The notes under the pieces are model-generated. The model worked only from the letters and a program-made list of their open reading frames with translations, was not told the origin of the DNA and made no database searches. A DNA stretch of 64,000 bases from Sulfurimonas sp. Its GTDB lineage: Bacteria; Campylobacterota; Campylobacteria; Campylobacterales; Sulfurimonadaceae. How positions within the stretch are numbered: the stretch's first letter is position 1; the number at the start of each line of letters is the position of its first letter. A program made the position numbers and the translations under genes. Below are positions 48,998 through 60,297 of this stretch, piece after piece. The DNA lies in the NCBI RefSeq assembly GCF_028714975.1, contig NZ_JAQTLH010000006.1, positions 61,534 through 125,533 of the forward strand, in the 5' to 3' direction.

Positions 48998-50104
48998 ATG
49001 AATAAGATACTATTGTTAGCAGTAGCATTGTCATCGTTACTAATTGCTAAATCGGAGCTTGAGACATGTGTAAAGTGTCATCCGACAATCGTTGAAGAGT
49101 TTCAAGGCTCAATGCACAAAAAATCAACATTTTATGATGATGAAGTGCATAAAGCAGTTTGGGATAAGCATCCGTTAAAAGCAAAGGGTGATTACAATTG
49201 TGCAAGCTGTCACGCTCCAAAAGCTAAATCCGAAGAGGATTATAAACAAGGTATAACATGTACGACTTGTCATACTATAAAAGACATTGAGGAGCATAAG
49301 GTTATAAATAAAAATGTGTACGGCGAAGATAATAAAACATTTTATTCGGCTGAAGCAGGAAGAGAGAATGAGAAGGTAGTTTATAAAAAAGAGAGTTCAT
49401 GGTTTGGCATGAATAAAACTACAGTCGGCTCACCGTACCATAATATTGACTATACTAATGAAAAATTTTATACCGGTCAAGTTTGTATGGGATGCCACTC
49501 TCATAGGGAAAATTCACATGAGTTTATGCTTTGTGAAACGGGCAAAGAGGGTGCAAAAGATAAGCAAGAGAACTGTATAACTTGCCATATGCCAAAAGTA
49601 GAAGGCAGTGCAACTACGATTAGACAAAGTCAAAAGCACGCTTTTCACGGTTTTGCAGGTGCAAGAAAACATCCTGAGATGTTAACTCAATATGTTGAGT
49701 TTGATTTCAAAAAAACTAGCAGCGGCTTTGATGTAATCGTGGAAAACAAGGCTCCTCATAATTTTATGCTGCATCCGCTTAGAGTTGCAGAGCTTAGAGT
49801 AAATATCATAAGAAATTCTAAAGCTATACCGTTAAAAACTGAAACTTTTGTCAGAATAATCGGTAACGACGAGGGACCTTCTATGCCGTGGTTAGCAAAT
49901 AAAGTCGTACAAGATACTATGCTTAAAGCTAAAGAGAAAAAGAGCGTGAGTTACAGCGACGCAGTTCAAAAAGGCGATAAAATCGAGGTGCAACTCGGAT
50001 ATTATGTCGTAAATCCAAAAGCACTTAAAAATCTAAGCCTTGATGGAAATAAAGAGCTAGAAAAATTCACCATCCTTAAACAGAAATATTTTATAGTAGA
50101 GTAG
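48998..50104 (+). CDS. Periplasmic multiheme cytochrome c (five CXXCH)
   Basis: Signal peptide; CVKCH, CASCH, CTTCH, CMGCH, CITCH. Confidence 0.9.
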   Translation: MNKILLLAVALSSLLIAKSELETCVKCHPTIVEEFQGSMHKKSTFYDDEVHKAVWDKHPLKAKGDYNCASCHAPKAKSEEDYKQGITCTTCHTIKDIEEHKVINKNVYGEDNKTFYSAEAGRENEKVVYKKESSWFGMNKTTVGSPYHNIDYTNEKFYTGQVCMGCHSHRENSHEFMLCETGKEGAKDKQENCITCHMPKVEGSATTIRQSQKHAFHGFAGARKHPEMLTQYVEFDFKKTSSGFDVIVENKAPHNFMLHPLRVAELRVNIIRNSKAIPLKTETFVRIIGNDEGPSMPWLANKVVQDTMLKAKEKKSVSYSDAVQKGDKIEVQLGYYVVNPKALKNLSLDGNKELEKFTILKQKYFIVE

Positions 50105-50133
50105 CAAAAAGCTGCTCTACAACTTTAAATCTT

Positions 50134-50409
50134 TTACAACGCAACACCTTTGCCGATGTCTTCGTCGCTATACATGCTATGAGTTCCGTCACAAAAAGGA
50201 AAATTTTTGCTTGTCTTGCATAAGCAGATATGATACTGTTTTGTTTTTTCAACGATTACTTTTTTTGGCAAACACGCCGTCCCCTCATGGTTTCCGTCGC
50301 AAAAAACGCCATCTTTGCTTCTTCCGCATGCACAAATATAGTGCTCAACACCGGCTTCGAGCGTCACACCTTCAGGTTTGTTGGAAAATACGATAGCATC
50401 TTTACACAT
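50134..50409 (-). CDS. CDGSH-type iron-sulfur protein (two motifs)
   Basis: CACGRSKDGVFCDGNHEG and CLCKTSKNFPFCDGTHS. Confidence 0.9.
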   Translation of the reverse strand: MCKDAIVFSNKPEGVTLEAGVEHYICACGRSKDGVFCDGNHEGTACLPKKVIVEKTKQYHICLCKTSKNFPFCDGTHSMYSDEDIGKGVAL

Positions 50410-50552
50410 AAGTCATCCTTTAGTTTGTTTGAACTATTATAATGAGAGATTAAGTGTGTTGTCAAGGGTATATGATTATATTTGAGTAACAAAAATTACT
50501 CATTGAAGTGGATATAAAATAGTTTGAGCGGAAAAATCCGCTCATAGAAAAG

Positions 50553-50771
50553 TTACAGACCTGTAACGTTTTCTGCTTGAGGACCTTTTTCGCCTTGACC
50601 GATTTCAAAAGTAACTTTTTGACCTTCGTCTAGTGACACACGACCGTAGCCTGTGCTGTTGATTTGACGAAAGTGTACGAATACATCTTTACCGCCATCT
50701 TCTTGTTCGATAAATCCGAAACCTTTTTCGCTGTTGAACCATTTAACAGTTCCGTTTACTAATGCTGCCAT
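50553..50771 (-). CDS. Cold shock protein
   Basis: [28 protein letters not shown]. Confidence 0.97.
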   Translation of the reverse strand: MAALVNGTVKWFNSEKGFGFIEQEDGGKDVFVHFRQINSTGYGRVSLDEGQKVTFEIGQGEKGPQAENVTGL

Positions 50772-51071
50772 TGTAATACCTTTGTGTTTGAATACACCTC
50801 ATTACCGGGGTGTTTAAAATCTAATATGAAGTTTTCTTTTAGGCGGATTATACTGTTAACTAGGTCATCAATGTAAAGCAGACTAAAGATGTAATTCGAA
50901 TCATCTTTTATTGACCGAAGTGTAGCTGAATAAAAAGAGAAAGTATATAGCTATTACCATTTCTTTTTCAAATAGCACTTTTTATACGAGCTGCACTCTC
51001 AACTCTTTGCCTAAAATATATGCAAAGTTTTGCAAAGTCGAGAGTTTTATATCTTGTGCATGATTTTCAAA

Positions 51072-51422
51072 CTAATTGGCTTTAAAATCTTCTATCATTT
51101 TTGTTACAATTTTTTTGAGTAGAGGTAAATCGTTTTTAATCGTATTCCAAACAATTTCATAGTCCACTCCGAAATATTCGTGGATGAGAAGGTTTCTAAA
51201 ATCTTTTAAATCTCTCCATGGAATTTGGTCATATTTTGATAATGTTTCAATTGAAAGATGAATGGTAGCTTCGCCTATAATCTCAAATTCTCTGATTGTA
51301 GCACTATATACAAGTCTATCCGTTGAGAATTTATCAATATCAAAACCATCTGTAAACTCTAAAATAGCGTTTGTAGAATCTAAAATATCATGCAAAAAAA
51401 GAAGCTCATCTCTTTTAGACAT
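51072..51422 (-). CDS. hepT: HepT-like toxin
   Basis: RNLLIHEY (RX4HXY) motif; overlaps MntA-like gene. Confidence 0.88.
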   Translation of the reverse strand: MSKRDELLFLHDILDSTNAILEFTDGFDIDKFSTDRLVYSATIREFEIIGEATIHLSIETLSKYDQIPWRDLKDFRNLLIHEYFGVDYEIVWNTIKNDLPLLKKIVTKMIEDFKAN

Positions 51423-51708
51423 AAACTATCTCTTTTAAAATTTTTTCTTTTGCGATTGGCTTTAGAGAGCTTTCTATGCCAAGGTCAACTTTGAGGTTAA
51501 AAGCTTCTTCGAGTTCTCTTTTGAGAGAAAAGAATGCGTTCAAACTTTTCTTTTCACGCAACATCTCTATGGCAATATCTATGTCACTCTCTTCTTTAAA
51601 ATCATCACGCACATAGCTTCCAAAGAGACCTATTTTTGTTACACCATATTTTTGAAAAAATTCATCTTTATGTTGCGACAAGAAATTTAATATAAAAGCC
51701 TTTGTCAT
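51415..51708 (-). CDS. mntA: MntA-like nucleotidyltransferase antitoxin
   Basis: GLFGSYVRDDFKEESDIDIAIE (GSX10DXD). Confidence 0.9.
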   Translation of the reverse strand: MTKAFILNFLSQHKDEFFQKYGVTKIGLFGSYVRDDFKEESDIDIAIEMLREKKSLNAFFSLKRELEEAFNLKVDLGIESSLKPIAKEKILKEIVYV

Positions 51709-51942
51709 AAAACGCCTTGTTTGAAACTAATTTACTGAAAAGATTATAACAAAAATAGATACTTTTTTGGTATGTAGATTTCTAAAGAAACATTTTTGCT
51801 TTGCAAAAAGTGGTTTCCTTGTTTTAGTTGGAAGCGCTGTGAGTAAAGCGAGAAAGTGCCTTTTGGGACATTGATTTATTTGGCACATGGATTTGTTGCA
51901 GATAACTACTTGTTGTTATCTGCAATCTAAATTATTCTAGTT

Positions 51943-52152
51943 TTATACTTTTGAATATTTATATGTACCTTTGATGTCAGATGCCAAATATCCACCAACT
52001 GAATCTGAATTAAGCAATTCAACAAATACGCCCTCTGGAACAGCAAAATATTGGTATGTACCGCCATTTTTAAACTCAACCTGTAAAGTTGAACTATCTT
52101 TATTATAACCAACAGCTTTCACATTACTTGATTCTACAAGTGTCATTTGCAT
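51943..52152 (-). CDS. KTSC-domain protein
   Basis: SSNVKAVGYNKDSSTLQVEFKNGGTYQYFAVPEGVFVELLNSDSVGGYLASDIKGTYKY. Confidence 0.8.
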   Translation of the reverse strand: MQMTLVESSNVKAVGYNKDSSTLQVEFKNGGTYQYFAVPEGVFVELLNSDSVGGYLASDIKGTYKYSKV

Positions 52153-52295
52153 AAATTTTTCCTTACTGTTTTATCTTCTCTATGGATTTGAATCCAACAT
52201 ATTTTAATTAACTCTCCGTTATGAGGATAGTCCTCCATTTTGATGCCTCACCATCTAGATTTTCTAAATATTTGCTGACATCATTATTTCTTCAT

Positions 52296-54374
52296 TCATA
52301 ATGCATTAATAGCGATAGTACATTCTTCAATAATAAACTCAGGAATCATTTCATATTTTGTTGGATTCAATTGACTAACATACTCATTTTCAATATGATA
52401 AGTTTCATTAATATATTTTTGTATTACATCACTAGGATGCCTACCAATATTAATAATTCTAAATAATTGTAATTTTTCATAGTTACTTTGAGAAGTTGTA
52501 TAGATAGATTTTAATGTCGCTTCATTTTTCATTATTTTTAACTGTTGAGTATAGTCAAAATTAGCATAAGTTATTTTGTTGTTAATTGATGCTGAAGCTT
52601 CACTTATTTCATCTTCATTCATTTCTACTTCACCAGTAGAGATGAATTTCATTGGAATTTCTCTTTTATGAAATAGATTTGCTAAAAGTTGATATTCTAA
52701 ACCTTTATTATCTAAAACTTCATAATATCTACGAAGATAAATTAATTTAATGATATTTTCTGGATTATGAGTAATATTTTCATTACACACTTGTGCAAAA
52801 GTCATAAGGTCATCTCTTACGATTGGTATCTCTTGAATTATTCCATTTCTTGATTTTAAAAAAGAAGCAACAGGCAATGGTTCAAAATTTCCTGGAAGAA
52901 TTTTTAATATATCTATAATTGGATCAATATCGTGTGTTAACATTAAAACAGTTTTACCTCTTAATGATTTTTCACCACGAAAAAGCCTTTCAATTATTGC
53001 AAACTTTTTATTTTTATCAAATGAGGATATTGGGTCATCAAGTATTATCAAGTCAGGATTTTTAGAAAGACAATCATACATAAATAGCATAAGTGCAAAT
53101 GCATTTTTTTCTCCATAGCTTAAATGTTGATTTCCTTTTTCAACTGATATGGATAAATCACAATGTCGTAATTTCATTTTATATTCTTGTCTTACTTCTT
53201 CAATCTCAATAGTGTATTTATATCCAGCAAAATGTAAAAAATCATTGATTTCTATTTTATAATTATCAATTTTTTTTCCTATTTGTTTTTTTTGATGTTT
53301 TATTTTTCCCTGCAATTCACTAGCTTTTTGAATGAGCCTATCTAATGATTCATTTAAAGGGTTGATAATTTCTTGAGTGTTAGTAGAATTTAATTCAGGC
53401 ATTAAAGACAAATCGATTTTTAAGCTTTCAATTTCTTCTTTCATATTAGTCACATTGTCAAAAGTAAAATAAGCAAGTTTTTGTAGTTTTTCCAATTGCT
53501 TTTTCAATAGATCAATTCGTTGTTTAACAATTTTAAGAAATGATTCTTCAGCTTCATTAATTGCTATTTTATTTTTCGTTATTTTTTCTATTGTTTCTTG
53601 TGCAGTATCAGTAAAATAAATTTTTAAACTTTCCATTACTGTTATGATATTTAATAAATAACTAATAGATTTATCATTGAATTCTTCACTTACTTTTTTA
53701 ATTGTTGCTATCTTACCATTTGTTGATGAAGTACAATAAGGACATTTGTCTGATAGCTCCAAAAATCCACTACCTGCAGTCTGCCATTTTATCCATACTG
53801 TATTTTGATTACTTTGTAAATATTCTGTATAGTCTTCTAAGCCAACAGGAATATTTTCAATTTTATTCCCATTCCCTAAAGCTTGAACCATTTTACTATT
53901 TTTCCCCATCCCGTCCTTTGTAGTACTAAATGTACCACTCAACGCTATTAAATCTTCAATTATTTTTGATAAATCTTTTTCTTGAAAAGTAGTTTTAATA
54001 TCAGAAAATAGGGTTTCCACAGCATGTAAGTTGTTTATATAATTTGCATCTTTTATAAATATTTCAAAGCTATTTTCAACTAATTCTTCTTGTTTGAATA
54101 CAAATTGATTTATATATTCTTCGTTAAAAATTACAATATTAGTAAAGTCTTCAGCACCTTCTACCGTAGATATAATTTCATCTAGATTTTCTTCTCTATA
54201 CTTAAAAGGAAGTAATCCTATTAAATTGTCTGGATTATTATTAGATTCAATAGCTTTTGCAATGGTACTTTTTCCTGTTCCATTAATACCATACTTAATA
54301 TTTAATTTACCAATTTCAATACTTATGTTTGCTTCATCAATGCTATTACAGTTTTTAATAATAATTTCTGGCAT
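52296..54374 (-). CDS. AAA ATPase (AAA_13/RloC-like) with CPYC motif
   Basis: NIKYGINGTGKSTIAKAI Walker A, CPYC, LSYGEKNAFALMLFMYD signature, PDLIILDDPISSFD Walker B. Confidence 0.85.
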   Translation of the reverse strand: MPEIIIKNCNSIDEANISIEIGKLNIKYGINGTGKSTIAKAIESNNNPDNLIGLLPFKYREENLDEIISTVEGAEDFTNIVIFNEEYINQFVFKQEELVENSFEIFIKDANYINNLHAVETLFSDIKTTFQEKDLSKIIEDLIALSGTFSTTKDGMGKNSKMVQALGNGNKIENIPVGLEDYTEYLQSNQNTVWIKWQTAGSGFLELSDKCPYCTSSTNGKIATIKKVSEEFNDKSISYLLNIITVMESLKIYFTDTAQETIEKITKNKIAINEAEESFLKIVKQRIDLLKKQLEKLQKLAYFTFDNVTNMKEEIESLKIDLSLMPELNSTNTQEIINPLNESLDRLIQKASELQGKIKHQKKQIGKKIDNYKIEINDFLHFAGYKYTIEIEEVRQEYKMKLRHCDLSISVEKGNQHLSYGEKNAFALMLFMYDCLSKNPDLIILDDPISSFDKNKKFAIIERLFRGEKSLRGKTVLMLTHDIDPIIDILKILPGNFEPLPVASFLKSRNGIIQEIPIVRDDLMTFAQVCNENITHNPENIIKLIYLRRYYEVLDNKGLEYQLLANLFHKREIPMKFISTGEVEMNEDEISEASASINNKITYANFDYTQQLKIMKNEATLKSIYTTSQSNYEKLQLFRIINIGRHPSDVIQKYINETYHIENEYVSQLNPTKYEMIPEFIIEECTIAINAL

Positions 54375-54392
54375 GTCTCTATCCTTTTAAAT

Positions 54393-56762
54393 TTAAAGTT
54401 CCACAACCACTTCAAACATCTCTTTTATCTCCATTTCGTGGCTTATCAAAAATATCTGTCTGTATTGCTCTTTGATAGTGTGGAAAGCTTCTAGTATCTC
54501 CATGCGTCTTGCTTCGTCTTGGCTTCCGAACACTTCATCAAACGCCAAAAAGCCGATGGAGCCGGCACCGCTAAGCTCTGTGAGTGTTTTTGAGATAGCA
54601 ATACGCAGAACTAGGTTTGCTAGGTCTATTTCTCCGCCTGAAAACCGTTCTATCGGGTACTTTTTGCCCTTGTCGTAGATGAAAAAGTCAAAGTCGTTGC
54701 TGACTTCTATGTGTTGGTATTTGCCTTTTGTGATTTGGCTGTACATCTCTGAGGCAAGTTCAGATATGCGCGGTGCGACTTTTGCGTTTAGTTTTGTCTT
54801 AAATTCTGCCAGACTTGTTTTGATTTTTTCATAATCGACTAAGTCCTCTTTTTTAGTCTCTACCTTTTTTAGCTGTGTTTCATTATTATCTAGTGCGCTT
54901 TGTACTGTTTTTATTTCGCCCTCTATTTTGGCGATTTGCACTTTTATATTATTTAGTATTGTTGTTTTTGACTCTACTATTTTAAGCAGTTCGTTATGCT
55001 CTTGAAGTTTTTGTTTATGCTTTGCTTCATCGTAGATAACAAGGTTAAACTCCGCTTCTTTGCTTTGATATACTGCTTTTAACTCCTCTATCTTTTTATT
55101 TACGCTTAGCAAATCTGATTTTACTATTGCGAGCCTTTTTAACTCGGTTTCTAAACTAAGTGCAAGTTTGTATTGCGGCTCCATAGCTATGAAAGAATTT
55201 TTGATGCTGTTATGCACTTTTTCATCGTAGCCGTACGCTTCCAGCTCTTTTAACTCATCTCTGTTTTTAAGCCCTTTTTGCTCTACGATTTTAAAATAGT
55301 CCCGTGCGTTTTTTAAGTCTTGAAGCTTGCTTTGGATGATATTTATATTTTTTGAAAGTTCCAAAAACTCTTTCTCTTTTACCTTTTTTTCTGCCTCAAA
55401 TGCACCTTTTTGGGTTTGTACATTTTGGAGCTGTTTTTTGTACTCGTCTATCTTTTTTTGGTGCGTCTCGTTTACTACAAAGGCAAGTGAGTTTATAACA
55501 TTGTCATACTCTTCTAAAAGCGGTCTTGTGCAGGTGGGGCAGGCACCTTCACTTCCTAGCTCTTTGAGTTTTGCTATCTTTGCATTTGTCATATCTATCT
55601 GTTTTTGCTCACCGGCTATCTCGGCATGCAGCTCATTTTCGATGGTCTGTTTGGTGTTTAGGGTATCTTGCAGGATTGCTATATTTTGTTCTAAATTTTT
55701 TGCATTTAGTACAAACTCATTATACGGTTCACAAGCTTTTTCAAGTGTGTTTATGTCAGATTTGCTTTTTGCGTACTGCTCTCTTAGTTGGATTTGCTCT
55801 TTTTGCAATCCCTCTTTTTTGAGGTGGAACTCTTTTGATTTTTCTTGCTCTTTTAGCTGCTCTTGCAGAGTTGCATACTCAGTTTTTATGCTTTGGAGTT
55901 TGCCAAGATGCTCCTGTTTATGTTCTAGCTCGTGAAGTTCGGCGGTAAGTTTTACCTGATTTATTATTTCTGAATTTTTAGAGTTTTTAACAAGTTCAAG
56001 TTCGGAAAAAATTTTTAGTTTTAGCTCTTTAGTTTTAGCAAAAATTTCAAGTTCTTTTTTAACTTGCACTTCTTGAAGTTTTATCTCTTTGAGCTCTTTA
56101 GTTTTACTTTGTGCATCTTTTTGCAGAGTTTCTTTTGCGGCAACGCTCTCTTTTATCTGCTCTTGTTTTGCTTTTACATCTTCGCTACTTAGCAAAACTT
56201 CATCAAAAGCTTTTATTTCACGACCTAGTTGACGGCTCTTCTCAACTAAAGAGTTTTCTACAAAGTCTATCTTCTCTAACCCAAGAAGACGGCGTATCAT
56301 CTTTTTTCTATCTTCATTTTTGAGCGTACTTAGACTTGTAAGTTCTTTTTGAGAGGCAAAAAGCGTGTGCATAAAGGCATCTTTGCTCATCTTTGTAAGG
56401 GAAGTTATGGAAGTTGTAACTTCTCTCGCGCCGCTGGTTATCAGCTCAGAGTTTTTGTATAGTTTTGCATTTGCACTTAGTGCTTTTCCGCGAAATTCGC
56501 GTACGATTTTGTACTCTGCAGAGTCAAACTCAAACTCAAGTTCTACGACTACCGCATCTTTAGCGTCTGCGTTTACATTTCTTACTATTTCTTTGTAACC
56601 TTTGTTCTTTAGTTCGCCATAAAGTGCAAAAAATATCGCTTCAAAAATTGTCGATTTTCCGCTTCCGTTTTTTCCGATGATGCCTATGAGCCCTTCGCCA
56701 AATTCTATCTCGTACGAGCTGTATTTTTTAAAATTTTCTAAGCGTAGTTTAGAGAGTATCAT
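54393..56762 (-). CDS. sbcC: Exonuclease SbcC
   Basis: Walker A GKNGSGKSTIFEAI, CPTC zinc hook in coiled coil, FSGGEIDLANLVLRIAIS; start at internal Met preceding ILSKLRLENFKKY. Confidence 0.93.
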   Translation of the reverse strand: MILSKLRLENFKKYSSYEIEFGEGLIGIIGKNGSGKSTIFEAIFFALYGELKNKGYKEIVRNVNADAKDAVVVELEFEFDSAEYKIVREFRGKALSANAKLYKNSELITSGAREVTTSITSLTKMSKDAFMHTLFASQKELTSLSTLKNEDRKKMIRRLLGLEKIDFVENSLVEKSRQLGREIKAFDEVLLSSEDVKAKQEQIKESVAAKETLQKDAQSKTKELKEIKLQEVQVKKELEIFAKTKELKLKIFSELELVKNSKNSEIINQVKLTAELHELEHKQEHLGKLQSIKTEYATLQEQLKEQEKSKEFHLKKEGLQKEQIQLREQYAKSKSDINTLEKACEPYNEFVLNAKNLEQNIAILQDTLNTKQTIENELHAEIAGEQKQIDMTNAKIAKLKELGSEGACPTCTRPLLEEYDNVINSLAFVVNETHQKKIDEYKKQLQNVQTQKGAFEAEKKVKEKEFLELSKNINIIQSKLQDLKNARDYFKIVEQKGLKNRDELKELEAYGYDEKVHNSIKNSFIAMEPQYKLALSLETELKRLAIVKSDLLSVNKKIEELKAVYQSKEAEFNLVIYDEAKHKQKLQEHNELLKIVESKTTILNNIKVQIAKIEGEIKTVQSALDNNETQLKKVETKKEDLVDYEKIKTSLAEFKTKLNAKVAPRISELASEMYSQITKGKYQHIEVSNDFDFFIYDKGKKYPIERFSGGEIDLANLVLRIAISKTLTELSGAGSIGFLAFDEVFGSQDEARRMEILEAFHTIKEQYRQIFLISHEMEIKEMFEVVVEL

Positions 56763-57867
56763 TATTTGCCTCCTCGTACTGCGCAAACAGCTCTTGTATC
56801 TTGTATTTTAGTCTATCAAATTCCTGTGGTCGGCTATCCTCTTTTATGTGTTCCAAGAAGTAATTTTCCAATGACAAGGCTTCTATATCATCTATATTTG
56901 TCTTATTTTGGGTATGTTTAAACTCTCTTTTTACGCTCACACTCATGGCTTCTGAAAAAAGATTTCTAATCTCTGAGTTTTGAATATCTATGGATTGCAA
57001 AGCACTCAGATTTGTGAGTTTTACCTCGACTATTGCGTCTTTTACATCGCTTGTCTCAATATTCAAAACAGAATTCTCATAATCCTCGCAATCAATCTCT
57101 TTTAAAATTATCGGACGGATTTTTATCTCTTTGTACTCGACAATCAGTTCATCATAGAGACTTACCACCACAAAACCTTTAGAGTTTCTTTTGTCGTTCA
57201 TAGATGTTCTCTCGGTTGAACCGCTGTAGTAGACATTTTCATGTTTGCCTACCGCTCCAAAGCCGTGCCAATGACCGAGTGCGACATAATCCATCATCTT
57301 AAATATATACTCTTTTTCGCTTGGGTAAACCCACTCGCCAAACTCCGCCATTAGATAAGCTGCTCCCACGCTGCAGTGCATCATCATAATATTTTTTTTG
57401 CTTTTATCAATTCTAGCTTCGCAGAGTTCTATTTGTGATAGTGCTTTTGTTTCGTCGTTCATGTGGGGCAGGGCGTGAAAGATTACGCTCTCAAACTCTA
57501 CCGTTTTGTACTCTTGATCGTAGCACACATGTATGTTTTTGAAGTTTTCAAATATTTTTAGTATCGGTGAAGAGAGGTTTGTCCTTGGTGTCGAGTGATT
57601 CCCTGCAATTAAAATAAACGGTATATTTAGCTCATCTATGATTTTAAACTGTTCCAGAGCAAAAGTGATAGCACGATTTGAGGGGCTTGAACGGTGAAAT
57701 AGGTCACCTGTATGAATGATGAAATCAGGTTTAATGATTTTAATTTGTTTAACTACTTGAGAAAAAGCATCATAAAAATCCGCTTCTCTTTGATTTATGT
57801 TATCTTTATTTAAGATATCAAGGTCGTTAAACCCTAGATGAGTATCACTAAAGTGTATTATTTTCAA
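56749..57867 (-). CDS. sbcD: Exonuclease SbcD
   Basis: KIIHFSDTHLGF, HTGDLFHRSSPSNRA, IAGNHSTPR, ALGHWHGF; likely TTG start at 57867 rather than 57915. Confidence 0.92.
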   Translation of the reverse strand: MKIIHFSDTHLGFNDLDILNKDNINQREADFYDAFSQVVKQIKIIKPDFIIHTGDLFHRSSPSNRAITFALEQFKIIDELNIPFILIAGNHSTPRTNLSSPILKIFENFKNIHVCYDQEYKTVEFESVIFHALPHMNDETKALSQIELCEARIDKSKKNIMMMHCSVGAAYLMAEFGEWVYPSEKEYIFKMMDYVALGHWHGFGAVGKHENVYYSGSTERTSMNDKRNSKGFVVVSLYDELIVEYKEIKIRPIILKEIDCEDYENSVLNIETSDVKDAIVEVKLTNLSALQSIDIQNSEIRNLFSEAMSVSVKREFKHTQNKTNIDDIEALSLENYFLEHIKEDSRPQEFDRLKYKIQELFAQYEEANNDTL

Positions 57868-58062
57868 GCAAAACCCCCGATAGTTTTTAAAAGAGCCTTT
57901 TGGATATTCTATCAAAAAAAGTTTTTATATGCAGCAACACTCTATTGATTGTTACTAGAATAAACAGCTTTTGTTAAAATTTCAAATATAGTTGCATTTC
58001 TTCAACTAATAAAAAGAAATGTACTAGAATGATAGCGATAAACTAAATTAAGGTAGATGTAG

Positions 58063-58869
58063 ATGACAAAGACACTTTTAAAAAATATTGATGCAATTCC
58101 ACCGCTTCCAGAGTCTGTACAGGATGTTGAAAAAATATATAGAGATGAAAACGGTACATTTGAGGATATGCAAAAGGCCATAGAAAAAGATCCTATCTTA
58201 ACGGCGGATATACTTCGTATAGCAAATTCGCCTATGTATGGGATATCCAGAACCGTAAACAGTGTAAAGCAAGCGGTTTCTTTACTCGGTAAAGATGCTA
58301 TTAGAGCGTTTGTTTTAAATAGTGCGGTTAATGCAAGTTTTAAGATAGATTTATCACCGTACAATATGACAAAAGAGCAGTTTGCTTATGCTTGTGAAAG
58401 ACAATTGGCACTTACCATAAATTGGTTTGTCCGTCGCCAGCCAAAACAGTTGGCAGTATTGGCTCCGGCTGCATTTTTGGTTGATTTAGGGCGTGTCATT
58501 ATCAGTAAAACGCTTATAGAAGACGGCAAAGCAGGAGTTATAAAAGAGGCGTTGGACAAAGCAGAAGATATCTCACATGCAGAAAAAAGTGCTTGCGGGG
58601 CGCAAACAACGGATGTCACGGCAACACTTTTCAACAACTGGAAACTTGATCCTGAAATCATACATGTAATTCGTTATAGTGATGATCCTGAGGGAACCAT
58701 AGATGAAGATAGAGAGATGGCGGCACAGCTAAAAGCTATAAGAGAAACTGTACTTCCAAACGGTGAGATAACAGAAGAATCCATAGCTGCTGCAAAAGCA
58801 ACTATCGAAGAGTTCGGGCTTGATTTAGAGAGTTACGAAAAAGCACTGGACATAGTTTTAAACTCTTAA
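58063..58869 (+). CDS. HDOD domain protein
   Basis: IPPLPESVQDVEKIYRDENGTFEDMQKAIEKDPILTADILRIANSPMYG. Confidence 0.92.
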   Translation: MTKTLLKNIDAIPPLPESVQDVEKIYRDENGTFEDMQKAIEKDPILTADILRIANSPMYGISRTVNSVKQAVSLLGKDAIRAFVLNSAVNASFKIDLSPYNMTKEQFAYACERQLALTINWFVRRQPKQLAVLAPAAFLVDLGRVIISKTLIEDGKAGVIKEALDKAEDISHAEKSACGAQTTDVTATLFNNWKLDPEIIHVIRYSDDPEGTIDEDREMAAQLKAIRETVLPNGEITEESIAAAKATIEEFGLDLESYEKALDIVLNS

Positions 58870-58902
58870 ATTATGTCAAGGTACCTCTCTTTAGAGGTAT
58901 CT

Positions 58903-60204
58903 TTATTTTTTAAAAAATTTATAGTAGAAGTCTTTTATTACTCGTAGTTTAGCACTGCTAACTGCAAGCTCTCCACTTAGGATTTTTCCGCTTCTAACCG
59001 TTGTTCCAGCCGCAATCATTACATCGTCTTCCAGTATTATGGGCGCGATTAATTGAGAGTCACTTCCAATAAAAACATTTTTGCCGATGGTAGTTTTATA
59101 CTTGTTTATCCCGTCGTAGTTACATGTAATCACTCCGGCACCGATATTTGTACCCTCATTAACCGTGGCATCGCCTATATAGCTTAAATGACCGGCTTTT
59201 ACCCCTTTTAGAGATGATTTTTTAATCTCGACAAAATTTCCTATATGTGTATCTTCTATGTTTGAATCCGGACGCAGATGTGCCATAGGTCCGACATCGG
59301 AGTTTTTTACAATGCTATCTTCTATGACGCTGTGCGCTTTGATGTGAGAGTTGATTATTTTAGACTCTCCCGTTATGCGGCACCCGTTTTCAACGATGCA
59401 CTCTCCCTCAAAAACTACGCCCTCTTCGATGTAAATAGTGGACGGAAGCTGCATAATTACGCCGCTATTCATCCAATTAGCCTTGATTTGGTTTTGCATA
59501 ATCTCTTCCGCAACGGCTAAATCAAGTTTAGAATTTATACCCTTAAAATGCTCCTCATCAACCAAAAGCGGAGTGATTTTTAAACCATCGGCTCTTGCCA
59601 TAGATATTACATCGGTCAAGTAGTACTCATTTTGAGCATTATCATTGTTTAACAGCGGTATATATTTGTCCAATATTTTTTTGGAAAATGCGTATACACC
59701 TGCATTTACGGTTGTTACTTGCAGCTCTGAAACAGAGGCGTCTTTTTGTTCTACTATCCTTTGAACTTGCCCGTTATCTATGATAACGCGACCGTATCCG
59801 TCGGGATTTTGAAGGTCAAAAACAGACATGACGATATCAGAATCACTCTTTAAAAAACCGTAAAGCGATTGGGGTGTGATGAGCGGCATATCACCGTTTA
59901 AAACCAGTACTTTTTCATTTTTGGTGCAGACATTTTTCATAGCGCCGCCGGTTCCGGGAAAGTTCAGATCATCTTGCACTACAAAGTTTATATCATCAAA
60001 ATATAAGCTCATCTGTTTTATAACAACCTCTTTTTGATGCGCAACGACAACTGTTATATCATCGCTTATTATACGGGATGATTTTATGATATGGTAAAGC
60101 ATCTCCTTGCCGCAAATCGTGTGTAAAACCTTTGCTTTGGCAGACTTCATACGGCTGCCTTTTCCCGCAGCCAAAATTACTATGCTTATTTTATTTTTGT
60201 CCAT
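58903..60204 (-). CDS. glmU: Bifunctional GlmU (UDP-GlcNAc pyrophosphorylase/acetyltransferase)
   Basis: [34 protein letters not shown], left-handed beta-helix C-terminus; start at internal Met MDKNKISI. Confidence 0.95.
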   Translation of the reverse strand: MDKNKISIVILAAGKGSRMKSAKAKVLHTICGKEMLYHIIKSSRIISDDITVVVAHQKEVVIKQMSLYFDDINFVVQDDLNFPGTGGAMKNVCTKNEKVLVLNGDMPLITPQSLYGFLKSDSDIVMSVFDLQNPDGYGRVIIDNGQVQRIVEQKDASVSELQVTTVNAGVYAFSKKILDKYIPLLNNDNAQNEYYLTDVISMARADGLKITPLLVDEEHFKGINSKLDLAVAEEIMQNQIKANWMNSGVIMQLPSTIYIEEGVVFEGECIVENGCRITGESKIINSHIKAHSVIEDSIVKNSDVGPMAHLRPDSNIEDTHIGNFVEIKKSSLKGVKAGHLSYIGDATVNEGTNIGAGVITCNYDGINKYKTTIGKNVFIGSDSQLIAPIILEDDVMIAAGTTVRSGKILSGELAVSSAKLRVIKDFYYKFFKK

Positions 60205-60297
60205 TTTTACTCTTTTTTTATTAGAGTTCTTGCAGAACTCTATTTTACACGCTAAATGAGCAATACCCAAAAGTGAGGGCACACGAAGCCCATTTAG

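Noticed and set aside
55327-55935. 202-aa plus-strand ORF opposite sbcC
   Set aside because: Ser/Phe/Cys-rich shadow ORF on the antisense of a coiled-coil gene; no recognisable motif.
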